Positions 14,963-23,246 of a DNA stretch of 64,000 nt are shown one piece after another. The DNA comes from Flavobacteriales bacterium UBA6057. GTDB taxonomy: Bacteria; Bacteroidota; Bacteroidia; Flavobacteriales_G; Salibacteraceae. The stretch spans positions 124,001-188,000 of the forward strand of contig DIYJ01000009.1 in NCBI GenBank assembly GCA_002428995.1, in the 5' to 3' direction. Numbering within the stretch: position 1 is the first letter of the stretch; every line of letters begins with the position of its first letter. Under the pieces are notes generated by a model. It was not told where the DNA came from and ran no database searches. It saw only the letters and a list, made by a program, of their open reading frames with translations. The position numbers and the translations under genes are program-made.

Positions 14963-16381
14963 TTATGAGCAAGGAGCAAACGTCTTACCGTCCAGGTAAG
15001 CAGCTGCGTTGCTCAGAATTACGTAGAACGAAGCCAGAGCTTCAACCAGTGCTGCATCCGTAAGGCCGGGAGCAATGGATTGCAGATCTGTAATGAGATC
15101 TGGTGTGTCACCAAAGAAGTATACCAGGTAAGAAGTCACGTGCTGATGCCCTGCTTCTGACAGGAAGGTGAGCATATCCAATGCATCAGCCGCTTGTACA
15201 GTGCCTCCACCGCCAGCGGTCATGATCTTCTGAAGATTGATGGCAATGGGGTTGACCTTAGGCAGTGCGGTCATTGTAGCCGCAGTGGCAATCATACTTG
15301 CACAAGTGTTTGGGTTTGGTGCAGTCGATCCGCACATGTCATCCGCTTCGCCCTGAAAAATATCAGTATCAGAGGTGCGCGTATAGTTCATACCCGCAGC
15401 AGGCAGGCTCTTGGTGTATTCGATCAAACCGCTGACCAGAATGTTGGCGGAGAGCGGTCCGGCAGCATTGCAGGTATTGATGTTGATGTTACACGTAGTG
15501 ATATTCAGGTCCGAATAGATCGAACACAGTTGATCCATGGTGAAAGGATCATTGGGATCCGTAGTGCTGGCTTGCCAGGCGTGTGGTACAATGTCGTTGG
15601 AGTTGGCCACCGAGTAGTACTCATCCAGATTGGAAGCGAGCAGTCCGGCAAATACATCGTTCCCGGGAGTTGGACCAGCCGTAGGCCACGCGCTCACTTT
15701 GATTGTTTTTCCGCTGACGGGGTTCTGAGCAAAGAATTGCTTCAACGCGAGGGCGAGGGCAGGGGAAATGGCTCCTCCAAGGCTATGGCCCGCTACTGCG
15801 ATCTCAATCGTGTCTTTACCATCCGCTTTGATCTGCTGGGTGAGGAAGGTGGTCAGGTTTTGAGAAGCATCGTTCGTCATGTCATTCAACGAAGTGTTGA
15901 TTCCCAAACATGTACCCTGAGAGATGTAAGGACTGCTGGGATTGATCGAGCTTGAGGTGGAGCATGTAGAGCTCGGAAGCCCGGTCTCATTCCAGAGAAC
16001 GACATTTCCCACGTCCATGTCTTCGGTAAACCATCCATAGCTTGAGTTGACATTGGTTCCCGCAACTGCGATCACATACAGTGAGTTACCGGTGTTGTCC
16101 GGGTCCTGTCCCTGAATCACATACATGGCGTTGTCGGCCAGCGTTCCTGAAGCACCTTGATTCGAATAGAGCGTAATGTCCCATGAAGGAACAGGGGCGC
16201 CCCATGAGGTCGGCCAGAAGCTGCTCAATTTATTGGTGATGGTGGAGTAATTGGTAAAAGCGTCCTTGAGGCTGTCGCGAGCTTCAGATTGAAGCGTTGC
16301 AAGGTCTGTGGCTGTTTTTCCAAATGCGAGGTTTGATAACCATGACAGCAAAAAGATGCTGTCTCGTTTTGTAGTTGACAT
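14963..16381 (-). CDS. Class 3-type lipase (alpha/beta hydrolase)
   Basis: The 472-residue protein carries the serine-hydrolase elbow AVAGHSLGGA with nucleophile Ser200. A likely catalytic Asp lies in the NSNDIVPHAW segment typical of class 3 lipases, and a candidate His in the EAGHQHVTSY region near the C-terminus. Upstream, VIAVAGTN fits the oxyanion-hole strand. No clear signal peptide or sorting domain is visible, which is odd for a secreted lipase. The many Asn, Ser, Thr and Cys residues (CSTSSS, NITTCNININTCN) suggest an extracytoplasmic protein or recent transfer. It is transcribed alone and converges on clpB. The substrate is unknown. Confidence 0.8.
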   Translation of the reverse strand: MSTTKRDSIFLLSWLSNLAFGKTATDLATLQSEARDSLKDAFTNYSTITNKLSSFWPTSWGAPVPSWDITLYSNQGASGTLADNAMYVIQGQDPDNTGNSLYVIAVAGTNVNSSYGWFTEDMDVGNVVLWNETGLPSSTCSTSSSINPSSPYISQGTCLGINTSLNDMTNDASQNLTTFLTQQIKADGKDTIEIAVAGHSLGGAISPALALALKQFFAQNPVSGKTIKVSAWPTAGPTPGNDVFAGLLASNLDEYYSVANSNDIVPHAWQASTTDPNDPFTMDQLCSIYSDLNITTCNININTCNAAGPLSANILVSGLIEYTKSLPAAGMNYTRTSDTDIFQGEADDMCGSTAPNPNTCASMIATAATMTALPKVNPIAINLQKIMTAGGGGTVQAADALDMLTFLSEAGHQHVTSYLVYFFGDTPDLITDLQSIAPGLTDAALVEALASFYVILSNAAAYLDGKTFAPCS

Positions 16382-16689
16382 GTTATTGGTTTTTGAATTG
16401 AGTTGCCTACTCGTTTAGGGCTTTTCGGCTACCGCCCGAGGGTCAATCGATTGATGGGACAAATCTTCCTCGTTCAACGGGCCGGAAAAAGAGTACTACT
16501 GCGCGAAAAGATGAATCGGGTAGTTTTACGGGAGGCACTTTGGTTCCATGTTGTTTGTCCACTGCAGGGTTTATGGGGTGTCAGAGAAAAAGGCAGGACG
16601 TTTTTCAAAAAACAGGTAGTAATGCCTGAGTTTAGATGAAAGCCCACTGCTACTTTAGGCGCCATTAAACAACCCTTAAAATCTCAATC
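16382..16689. other. Divergent intergenic region
   Basis: This 308-bp region separates the lipase gene (minus) from the operon that starts at 16690 (plus) and must hold both promoters. TACTTTAG near 16652, one mismatch from TAnnTTTG, is a weak candidate for the rightward operon. Short open frames are present on both strands (for example 16403-16639), but they lack recognisable features and I do not call them genes. Confidence 0.4.
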
Positions 16690-17418
16690 ATGAACGCAAA
16701 TGAACCACGACCGGAATGCGGGATAATTCGCAATTGGACAGGGGCAGACTCTAACGGATATTCAGGTATCCGTTGCAATACGTCTGCTGTCCAGTCACTC
16801 CTCAAGCATGGATATTGCTTTAAATTCTCCCCTGAGTTTTCATGGGACGTTTTCTTAGAAGGTGATGCTACAGCGCACGCCTACCTGGCGCATGAAAATG
16901 GTGGAAATCAAAATCCCGACCAGTGGAATCCTGAAGACATGCGATTGGTGCTGGTCAGCAGGAAAGGAGATGATAAAATAGCAAAGGGAAATGGCGCTCA
17001 CGTAAAGACCATTGTAAGCTCGTATGTAGAGTCAGATTCAGATAACCTGGACTCGGAGAAGATAAGGAGATGGAAGGATGAGTATGAAACCTGGGTGGAA
17101 GAAGTGAATGAATACCCCTGTGAACCTGATATTTCTAATGGAATGACCGTGGCATTTGAGGTCCCTATGCTAGACATACTGGGTGATTTCTGGACCTCCA
17201 ATGACGATAATAAAAACCTTGAGGTCTATTTTGGATTGCGGAAGAGAGAACATGTTACGACTGTCGGTAAGCAAATCGATCTGATCACTTATCATCCGCA
17301 AACCCATCAAATACTACCGCTCATTGCAAATCAGGACTTTACCTCCCCAAAACCACCATGGGGCAGCCAGGACGAAAAGGACAAATATGGACTGTTGAAA
17401 AACTGTACCGGAATATAA
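16690..17418 (+). CDS. Unknown soluble protein, first gene of a two-component operon
   Basis: The 242-residue product has no signal peptide or membrane segment, is acidic, and is rich in Trp, Asp and Asn. I recognise no domain. A short helical segment (DNLDSEKIRRWKDEYETW, about 118-135) is followed by a strand-rich half (MTVAFEVPML, LEVYFGLRK, KQIDLITY). It ends 3 nt before the membrane-protein gene at 17422, and that gene in turn overlaps the histidine kinase gene, so all four genes are probably co-transcribed. The context suggests a role in signalling, either as an input or an accessory factor, but that is inference only. Confidence 0.65.
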   Translation: MNANEPRPECGIIRNWTGADSNGYSGIRCNTSAVQSLLKHGYCFKFSPEFSWDVFLEGDATAHAYLAHENGGNQNPDQWNPEDMRLVLVSRKGDDKIAKGNGAHVKTIVSSYVESDSDNLDSEKIRRWKDEYETWVEEVNEYPCEPDISNGMTVAFEVPMLDILGDFWTSNDDNKNLEVYFGLRKREHVTTVGKQIDLITYHPQTHQILPLIANQDFTSPKPPWGSQDEKDKYGLLKNCTGI

Positions 17419-17421
17419 GAC

Positions 17422-18102
17422 GTGACCATCGTTGAGATCACAGAAGGACTCTTTCTGCTGGAGATGCTCCCCTTGTCGGGGGCAGCTCTGGCGGGATGGG
17501 TGAGATGGCCCAAACTCTCCTGGGCGATGCGCTGGCTTTCGATCTATGTGACCCTCGTGTTGCTGATCGAGGTGTTGGCCAAGTTGCATTTGTATGTATG
17601 GACGGACTCGGATAATGTCTACCTCATGCACATCTATTCACCCCTTGAGTTCATCCTGGTGTCTCTGTTCTATTTAAGAGTATTACCACTGACCTCTGAG
17701 GGCAAAAAGTGGTTTAGATACTTCATCATCTTTCTGGGAGTGTTGCTCGTGGCTTATTCGGTTTTTCACCTGACCGTAAACACCGGAGATCAAGTATTCC
17801 GATACGAACTGCTGAGCAAGGCTGTAGTAAATGCCTTTCTCATCGTTTATGCCTCCATTTTCATCATCCAATCGCTGCTGAATCCAGGGCATTTTTTGGA
17901 TAGAGCATCCTCTCTCTTTGTCGTGAATGCGGCCATCATGCTCTATTTTGCCGGGACTTTTGTGATTTTCATTACGCTGCATTACCTGATGGAAAGCGAA
18001 CTCGGCCAAACGGTGTATTTCTGGTTGATCAATGTGTTGCTCGCCTTCATCCTTCATACTTCGATCCTGATCACCTTATGGAAAAAGCCGAGCTCGAGTT
18101 GA
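17422..18102 (+). CDS. Multi-pass membrane protein upstream of a histidine kinase
   Basis: The 226-residue protein has six or seven hydrophobic segments spread over its whole length and ends in a short basic tail (LWKKPSSS). I do not recognise a named family. It uses GTG at 17422, 3 nt after the preceding stop; the first in-frame ATG would remove the first helix. Its end overlaps the kinase gene by 25 nt, so the two are translationally linked. The kinase has only one membrane segment and no obvious sensor, so this protein may provide the sensing part of a split receptor. That role is inferred from gene order. Confidence 0.7.
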   Translation: MTIVEITEGLFLLEMLPLSGAALAGWVRWPKLSWAMRWLSIYVTLVLLIEVLAKLHLYVWTDSDNVYLMHIYSPLEFILVSLFYLRVLPLTSEGKKWFRYFIIFLGVLLVAYSVFHLTVNTGDQVFRYELLSKAVVNAFLIVYASIFIIQSLLNPGHFLDRASSLFVVNAAIMLYFAGTFVIFITLHYLMESELGQTVYFWLINVLLAFILHTSILITLWKKPSSS

Positions 18103-18863
18103 TTCCGATTCTCCTGACCGTGCTGCTCGTGATGTTGAGTCTGGCGGCATTGGTGATCATTGTGTCGTTCATCGCGGCACAGCGCATTGCCAAGGAACGG
18201 GAGCGCAGAAGGGAAGCCGAGCTCGAACATCAGCGCGAGCTGCTGCACACCAGCCTTGCCGCCCAGGAACGGGAACGCGAACGCATTGCTACAGACCTGC
18301 ACGATGGTCTGTCTTCGAAGCTCAGCGTGGTGAGGCTCGCCCTCAGAAACCCGGCAGCACTGGAAGATGCCGGACAGCTCGGCACGCTCGTAGATGAAGT
18401 GTTGGCCACTTCCCGAACAATTGCCCACAATTTGTATCCGCCCCTGTTGCGCGAGTTTGGCCTGGTGGACGCGCTGCGTCAATACGTGAAACACGTGACC
18501 AGCAATGTGGAGATCACGGTGGAAGCGTTTGGTGTTTCAGTAGGTGACAGACTCAAGGAAGAACTGGAATTGCAGCTTTTCAGAATCGCGCAGGAACTTC
18601 TTCAGAATGCCTTCAAACATGCCAACGCGACCCGCATTGCTGTGGATGTGCGGATCTCCAACTCCAGCGCAGTGCTCCGAATTGTGGATAACGGACAAGG
18701 ATTTGATCCCAAACGGGCCAAGGGCGGGCTGGGCATGAAGAGCATAGAGTCCAGGGTGCAATTGCTCCACGGACGGTGGCGCATCAAATCATTCTCCCAA
18801 AAAGGGTGCAGTACGTTGGTTTTTGCACCCCGAAAAAAACAAAATGACCATGGAAACGATTAA
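18078..18863 (+). CDS. Sensor histidine kinase, NarL/LiaS type (HisKA_3)
   Basis: The 261-residue kinase has one N-terminal transmembrane helix (about 8-33), a charged coiled coil (35-65), a HisKA_3 dimerisation domain with phospho-acceptor His75 (ERIATDLHDGLSS) and a C-terminal HATPase domain. The N box (QELLQNAFKHANA), G1 (VDNGQGFD) and G2 (GGLGMKSIESR) are all intact, so it should be active. It is short, with no periplasmic sensor domain, which points to the upstream membrane protein as a sensing partner. It overlaps the response-regulator gene by 20 nt. Confidence 0.92.
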   Translation: MEKAELELIPILLTVLLVMLSLAALVIIVSFIAAQRIAKERERRREAELEHQRELLHTSLAAQERERERIATDLHDGLSSKLSVVRLALRNPAALEDAGQLGTLVDEVLATSRTIAHNLYPPLLREFGLVDALRQYVKHVTSNVEITVEAFGVSVGDRLKEELELQLFRIAQELLQNAFKHANATRIAVDVRISNSSAVLRIVDNGQGFDPKRAKGGLGMKSIESRVQLLHGRWRIKSFSQKGCSTLVFAPRKKQNDHGND

Positions 18864-19539
18864 GCTGGCACTGGCCGATGATGAGCGTTTGTTTGCGGAA
18901 GGGCTGAGAAGAATCCTGAGCGTGGAAGCCGATCTTCAGGTCATCCACCTGGCGGCAGACGGAAGCGAGCTGCTGGAACAATTGGAGAGCTCAGAAGCGT
19001 ATCCTGATGTTTTTCTCCTCGACCTGAGAATGAAGCCTCTCGATGGCCTGGGGACTATGGAGGCGCTGAAAAAGAAAGATCCCGAAGTAAGGGTGATTGT
19101 GCTGTCCACGCATTACCAGGAGTCCTTTCTCGGGTATATGGTGAAGTTGGGAGTCAGTGCGTTTCTTCCCAAGGACGTGGACCCCGATCACCTGGTGCGC
19201 GTCATACGAAAGGTGCATGAGCAAGGGCTCTTCCTTAGCGAAGAGAATGTGGGAGCCATCCGCGATCAGTTGATCAGTGGAAAGCGGTTTGAGACACCCT
19301 CATGGCAGCAGCAGGAGAAGTTGACAAAGCGCGAGAACGAAGTGCTCAAGCTTATTTGCGACCAATACACCAATGCAGAGATCGCGGAGAAGCTCTTTCT
19401 AAGTATCCGAACCGTGGAAGGGCATCGCAACAACCTATTGGCCAAAACGGGTGCAAAGAACACGGTCGGATTAGTCATGTATGCTCTGCTCAATGGAATC
19501 GTAAACGTGGAAGAAAAGCTTCTGGAGTATTCGTTTTGA
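18844..19539 (+). CDS. LuxR/NarL-family response regulator
   Basis: The 231-residue protein has a receiver domain (about 5-122; acidic pair D12-D13 and phospho-acceptor Asp60 in VFLLDLRM, Thr/Ser in VLSTHY, Lys in FLPKDVD). A GerE-type helix-turn-helix follows (about 160-225; LTKRENEVLKLI, NAEIAEKLFLSIRTVEGHRNN). It should bind DNA when phosphorylated by the kinase at 18078. I chose ATG at 18844, since an in-frame TTG farther upstream adds residues not typical of receivers; ATG at 18850 is also possible. It is the last gene of the operon. Confidence 0.93.
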   Translation: MTMETIKLALADDERLFAEGLRRILSVEADLQVIHLAADGSELLEQLESSEAYPDVFLLDLRMKPLDGLGTMEALKKKDPEVRVIVLSTHYQESFLGYMVKLGVSAFLPKDVDPDHLVRVIRKVHEQGLFLSEENVGAIRDQLISGKRFETPSWQQQEKLTKRENEVLKLICDQYTNAEIAEKLFLSIRTVEGHRNNLLAKTGAKNTVGLVMYALLNGIVNVEEKLLEYSF

Positions 19540-19570
19540 TTCCCTCGTTGTGGATCTCAGGGACCAACGC

Positions 19571-19600
19571 TTTGTGGTCGGACGCGAACACTTAGTTTTG
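19571..19600 (+). promoter_or_regulatory. Promoter of the DUF2911 gene
   Basis: TTTG at 19571-19574 and TAGTTTTG at 19593-19600, with an 18-nt spacer, match both halves of the Bacteroidota primary sigma factor promoter. The predicted start near 19607 leaves a leader of about 11 nt before the ATG at 19618. This is the best two-element match seen in the window. Confidence 0.65.
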
Positions 19601-19617
19601 GCGCAAAGCCAAAGATT

Positions 19618-20160
19618 ATGTGGAAGAAAGTACTGATCACCGTTGGAATCATCGTGGCGCTGCTAGCTGCAGGTGCATTCTACCTCGACCATCGAAACAG
19701 AACGCTGAGCCCTCCCGGAAGCGCTGAAGCCACTGCAGGTGATCTTACCGTTCACGTGGACTACAGCCGGCCTTCGGTCCGGGGAAGGTTGGTGTTTGGC
19801 CCTGAAGAGCATGAGGCTTTGCAACCCTATGGGCAGTATTGGCGACTCGGAGCCAACGAGGCGACCGAAATCAGCTTCAGTAAGGATGTCACCTTCATGG
19901 GACAGTTGGTGAAGCAAGGGCGCTACTACATCTACGCGATTCCTGGTCCTGATGCGTTTGACTTTGTGCTGAACAGTGAACTTGGGCGCTGGGGCTACTC
20001 AGAAGCAGACCATTCCATGGACGTGCACACTGTGAAGGTGCCTGTGATCAAAATGAACTCCAAGACCGAACAATTCACCATTGATCTGGAGGTGAGTGGA
20101 TCTGCCATTCTTGCTCATTTCGACTGGGACGACATCCGCTTGACCATTCCTATCGAGTAG
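19618..20160 (+). CDS. DUF2911 family membrane-anchored protein
   Basis: The 180-residue protein has an N-terminal membrane anchor (about 4-22) and a DUF2911 domain whose hallmarks are visible: DLTVHVDYSRPSVRGR near the start, WRLGANEATEISFSKDV in the middle and a TFTIDL-like strand (EQFTIDLEV) near the end. The family is widespread in Bacteroidota and predicted to face the periplasm. Its function has not been established as far as I know. It has its own promoter and is probably monocistronic. Confidence 0.88.
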   Translation: MWKKVLITVGIIVALLAAGAFYLDHRNRTLSPPGSAEATAGDLTVHVDYSRPSVRGRLVFGPEEHEALQPYGQYWRLGANEATEISFSKDVTFMGQLVKQGRYYIYAIPGPDAFDFVLNSELGRWGYSEADHSMDVHTVKVPVIKMNSKTEQFTIDLEVSGSAILAHFDWDDIRLTIPIE

Positions 20161-20345
20161 GTTTCGGTCATTCTTTAGTCGTATTTGTTAAGGTCCTGAA
20201 TCGCTCCAAGGAGACTCAAATAGAACCGTAAACTCTATAACAAAAAGGCAGCACATTGAAGTTAAGTGTGTTGAAAATCAGGAGGTAATACTCTTAACAC
20301 TGGCATCAAATCCAGGATACGGGAAGTGAGCACTTTTACCTTCCG

Positions 20346-21992
20346 ATGTTGCAGAAGTTGCCTTTTCTTTTCGTGTTCTTATTGAACGTTAGTCTGTGTT
20401 TCAGCGCAGATCAATCTGTTCCTGAGATGATCCGTGAGTTGCAACAGCTCGAAGGATCACGTCCCGATTCTGCTTTTCTACTTGCTTCAGAGCGGTTGGA
20501 AACGCTGGCCCCAGAGCTTACAGGAGAGCGCGCTTCCCTCTTGCTTTTCATTGGGAAGCTGTTTTACGACCGTGGTGCTTACGATCAGGCAGTTCGCTAC
20601 TTCCAGCAAGCTGATGAATTGCTACGGGAAGATGGAGACAAAGCCCTTCAGGCCTCGGTGATGTTCGAGCTGGCGCGCGTGTTCTACTACAACAACCAAA
20701 TCGATCGCGCTTTCGATTACTTAGGGCAGGCCAGGGAAAGATTTGAGAAGCTCGGCAACAAGGTGAAACTGGCTGAGGTTTTTGGAGAGTTGGGGCACTT
20801 GCACGAAAAATCATCGGAGTATGATCTCGCCCTCGACAATCAAAAGCGAGCTCTTCAATTCTATAAGGAAGCCGAAGACTCCAAAGGTCTGGCCATGATC
20901 TATGAGAACATTGGCAGCATCTACGAAGACCTGGAAAAGATGGACTCTGCCTTTCACTACTTCCGGAAGAGCTATGCGCTGAATGGTTCGATTGGCAATC
21001 GCGTGAATCAGGTGAGTAACCTCAACAACCTTGGAGATACGTATCGAAAGCGCGGAATCATTGACAGCAGTTTGGTGCTCACCAGGCAGGCATTGCGCAT
21101 GGCACGTGAGCTCGACTTAAAGTATCAGGAGAGTTCAGCTTTGAGGGATTTGGGGAAAAGCTTCAATGAGGCCGGTGCATATGACAGTGCCTATTACTAC
21201 CTGAGTGAGGCGAGAATTGTGTACGAAGAGCTGTACTCAAATGAGACCAATCAGCAGTTGGTGCTGGTCCAAAGCCTGTTTGACCTGAATGATAAAAACG
21301 CGCAGATTCAAACGCTGGAACAACGCCACAGACTCGAACGATTGACCATCATAGCGCTCGTATGCTTTGCAGTGCTTATCGCCATTCTCGGCTTTGTATT
21401 CATCCGCGGCCAGCGAATTCAGCTCCGCAAGAACAAACAGTTAATCCACCAAAAGGAACAGTTGCACCAAAGCGAGTTGGAGAATGTGCGGTTGGAAGAG
21501 GAGCGACTGAAAGCAGAGTTGAGGCACAAGCAACTGGAGGAAGAGTACCTCAATCTTGAGCTGGACGCGCAACAGAAAGCCCTTGCCTCCCGAATGTTGC
21601 AGTTGATTGAGAAAAACAAGCTGTTGGAGGAAGTAGAGTCAGGATTGAAAGACGCCTCCAGGAAAATGCCGGAGGAGTTTCACAAGCCGCTCAAGAAAAT
21701 CTCCAAGCGCATCAGCTCTAGTTTCAAACATGATGATGACTGGGAAGACTTCCGAAGAAGCTTTGAGCAGATACAACCCGACTTTTTCCCGAAGCTTCAA
21801 AAAGTGAATGCTGACCTCAGTGCCAACGACCTCCGGATTTGTGCTTTGATGCGCATCAATCTCAGCTCTGAAGACATTGCCTCCGTGCTCGGTATTACGA
21901 TCGACAGTTTACGCGTCTCACGTTACCGATTGCGCAAAAAGTTAATGTTGAAGAAGGGGCAAAATCTAAGAGGTTTTCTTCTATCCGTTTGA
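20346..21992 (+). CDS. Transmembrane TPR/helix-turn-helix regulator
   Basis: The 548-residue protein has a signal peptide (about 1-20), a periplasmic array of tetratricopeptide repeats (about 40-300; for example YDQAVRYFQQADELL, GLAMIYENIGSIYEDL), a transmembrane helix (about 333-354) and a long cytoplasmic coiled coil (360-440). A C-terminal DNA-binding helix-turn-helix follows (about 495-548; NDLRICALMRINLSSEDIA, SLRVSRYRLRKKL). It looks like a one-piece transmembrane transcription factor that links an outside cue to DNA. This architecture is known in Bacteroidota but its ligands are largely unknown. Its target may include the divergently spaced repeats at 22038-22084 just downstream (inference). 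Confidence 0.87.
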   Translation: MLQKLPFLFVFLLNVSLCFSADQSVPEMIRELQQLEGSRPDSAFLLASERLETLAPELTGERASLLLFIGKLFYDRGAYDQAVRYFQQADELLREDGDKALQASVMFELARVFYYNNQIDRAFDYLGQARERFEKLGNKVKLAEVFGELGHLHEKSSEYDLALDNQKRALQFYKEAEDSKGLAMIYENIGSIYEDLEKMDSAFHYFRKSYALNGSIGNRVNQVSNLNNLGDTYRKRGIIDSSLVLTRQALRMARELDLKYQESSALRDLGKSFNEAGAYDSAYYYLSEARIVYEELYSNETNQQLVLVQSLFDLNDKNAQIQTLEQRHRLERLTIIALVCFAVLIAILGFVFIRGQRIQLRKNKQLIHQKEQLHQSELENVRLEEERLKAELRHKQLEEEYLNLELDAQQKALASRMLQLIEKNKLLEEVESGLKDASRKMPEEFHKPLKKISKRISSSFKHDDDWEDFRRSFEQIQPDFFPKLQKVNADLSANDLRICALMRINLSSEDIASVLGITIDSLRVSRYRLRKKLMLKKGQNLRGFLLSV

Positions 21993-22037
21993 TTATCAGT
22001 TGTTAGAAGGCTTTCGGTTCATTCTTGACATCGTCTC

Positions 22038-22084
22038 CATGTTGCCTTTTTGTTTCAGGATTTCTTAATACATGTTGCCTTTTT
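22038..22084 (+). repeat. 14-bp direct repeat, two copies, upstream of the DNRLRE protein gene
   Basis: catgttgccttttt occurs exactly at 22038-22051 and 22071-22084. The copies start 33 bp apart, close to three helical turns, so a protein could bind both on one face of the DNA. The pair lies 65 bp before the ATG at 22149 and directly after the TPR-HTH regulator gene. Confidence 0.7.
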
Positions 22085-22103
22085 AATGCCGTTCTGGTAA
22101 CGC

Positions 22104-22136
22104 TTGGGGCAAGTGCCGTTGTGAGTTTTGCCCCAA
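22104..22136 (+). promoter_or_regulatory. Inverted repeat just before the DNRLRE protein gene
   Basis: ttggggcaa (22104-22112) and ttgccccaa (22128-22136) form a perfect 9-bp inverted repeat with a 15-nt spacer, ending 12 nt before the start codon. It could be an operator or a leader hairpin that hides the start region. Confidence 0.45.
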
Positions 22137-22148
22137 ACCAATCAGACA

Positions 22149-23159
22149 ATGAAAAGACTTATACTTCTTGCTAGTGCGCTCTTCGCTGTAAGCGGATTGA
22201 TGGCGCAACAATCTTACCTCCAGCGCTTCATTCAGGGGACGGGTGGACAAATCACCGATACGCTGGACAATGGAACTGTAGTGACCCTCGACCTCTCAAC
22301 AGATGACGTTGAGCAGGAAAATGACGAGGTAGATAGCTACTATGATGACGACCTGGACGCTGGATGGGAAGGCGCTCCGGAAGACCAGAACCTTTTGACC
22401 CTCGGTTTGAGGTTCGTAGACCTTCCAATTCTTCAAGGATCAACCATCGACTCTGCCTTTGTTGTATTCCACGCACATGAAGGTAAAGGTGCTGAGGATG
22501 TAGCAGAGCTCACCATCGTTGGAGAAGATGTGGACGATGCTGTCACTTTTGACGAAACAAACTTCAGCGAGTCTATGCTCCTCACGGATCGTGTTCGTAC
22601 TACTGCAGAAGTGGAGTGGACTGTAGATGAAGACTGGACCATTTGGCAACCTTATAAGACTGCCAACATCGGTTCTATCATCCAGGAAATCGTAGATCGT
22701 CCGGGATGGTCTTCAGGAAACGCGATTGCTTTGATTTTCCTTCCAGAAGATCAGGGACCTTCTACCGTGGAAAACGCTCGCGAGTTCACTTCTTTCGAGA
22801 ACATTGCTGATCCCGAAGATGTAGATCCACAAGGAAACCCAGGTGACGGAACAAACCACCCAGAAAGACGCCCTTACCTCGAAGTGTATGTTGATGGAGC
22901 TTTGAGTACCGGTGAAGTAGCCTCTCGTGTGTTCCGTTTCTATCCCAACCCTGTTTCTGATGCTACTGCTCAGTTGACACTCGAAAGCGATGGAGCTGCA
23001 AACGTTCAGGTATTCAACGCTGCTGGTCAGCAAGTGATGAACGAGCAAACCACAGGACGTCAAAACACCCTGAACCTGGAAAACCTGGATCAGGGACTCT
23101 ACTTCTTGCACGTAGAGCAAGACGGTGTTACTGAGGTGAAGAAATTCATCATCAAATAG
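22149..23159 (+). CDS. T9SS-secreted DNRLRE-type protein
   Basis: The 336-residue protein has a signal peptide (MKRLILLASALFAVSGLMAQ), an acidic segment (about 50-75, with an EDVEQENDEVDSYYDDD-like run) and a DNRLRE/jellyroll-like region (about 80-255). The latter is recognisable by its TIDSAFVVFHAH and IIQEIVDRPGWSSGNAIALI motifs. A type A T9SS sorting domain follows (about 260-336; FYPNPVSDATAQ … GLYFLHVEQ … KKFIIK). ATG at 22149 gives the correct signal peptide. Domains of this kind are often extracellular binding or structural modules. It precedes the TonB receptor/phytase pair but is separated from it by a strong terminator, so a shared role is only suggested by position. Confidence 0.82.
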   Translation: MKRLILLASALFAVSGLMAQQSYLQRFIQGTGGQITDTLDNGTVVTLDLSTDDVEQENDEVDSYYDDDLDAGWEGAPEDQNLLTLGLRFVDLPILQGSTIDSAFVVFHAHEGKGAEDVAELTIVGEDVDDAVTFDETNFSESMLLTDRVRTTAEVEWTVDEDWTIWQPYKTANIGSIIQEIVDRPGWSSGNAIALIFLPEDQGPSTVENAREFTSFENIADPEDVDPQGNPGDGTNHPERRPYLEVYVDGALSTGEVASRVFRFYPNPVSDATAQLTLESDGAANVQVFNAAGQQVMNEQTTGRQNTLNLENLDQGLYFLHVEQDGVTEVKKFIIK

Positions 23160-23181
23160 TATTTGTCTAAACGCAAGTGTG

Positions 23182-23220
23182 CTGCTTCAGTAGGCTCCGT
23201 GCCTGCTGAGGCAGTTTTTT
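23182..23220 (+). terminator. Terminator after the DNRLRE protein gene
   Basis: ctgcttcagtaggc (23182-23195) pairs along 14 bp (two G-U) with gcctgctgaggcag (23201-23214), followed by six T residues. Confidence 0.9.
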
Positions 23221-23246
23221 GACCGCTCCGCTTCCTTCTCCTACCT

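Noticed and set aside
16403..16639. 78-codon frame in the divergent intergenic region
   Set aside because: No recognisable features, and an opposing short frame covers the same bases.
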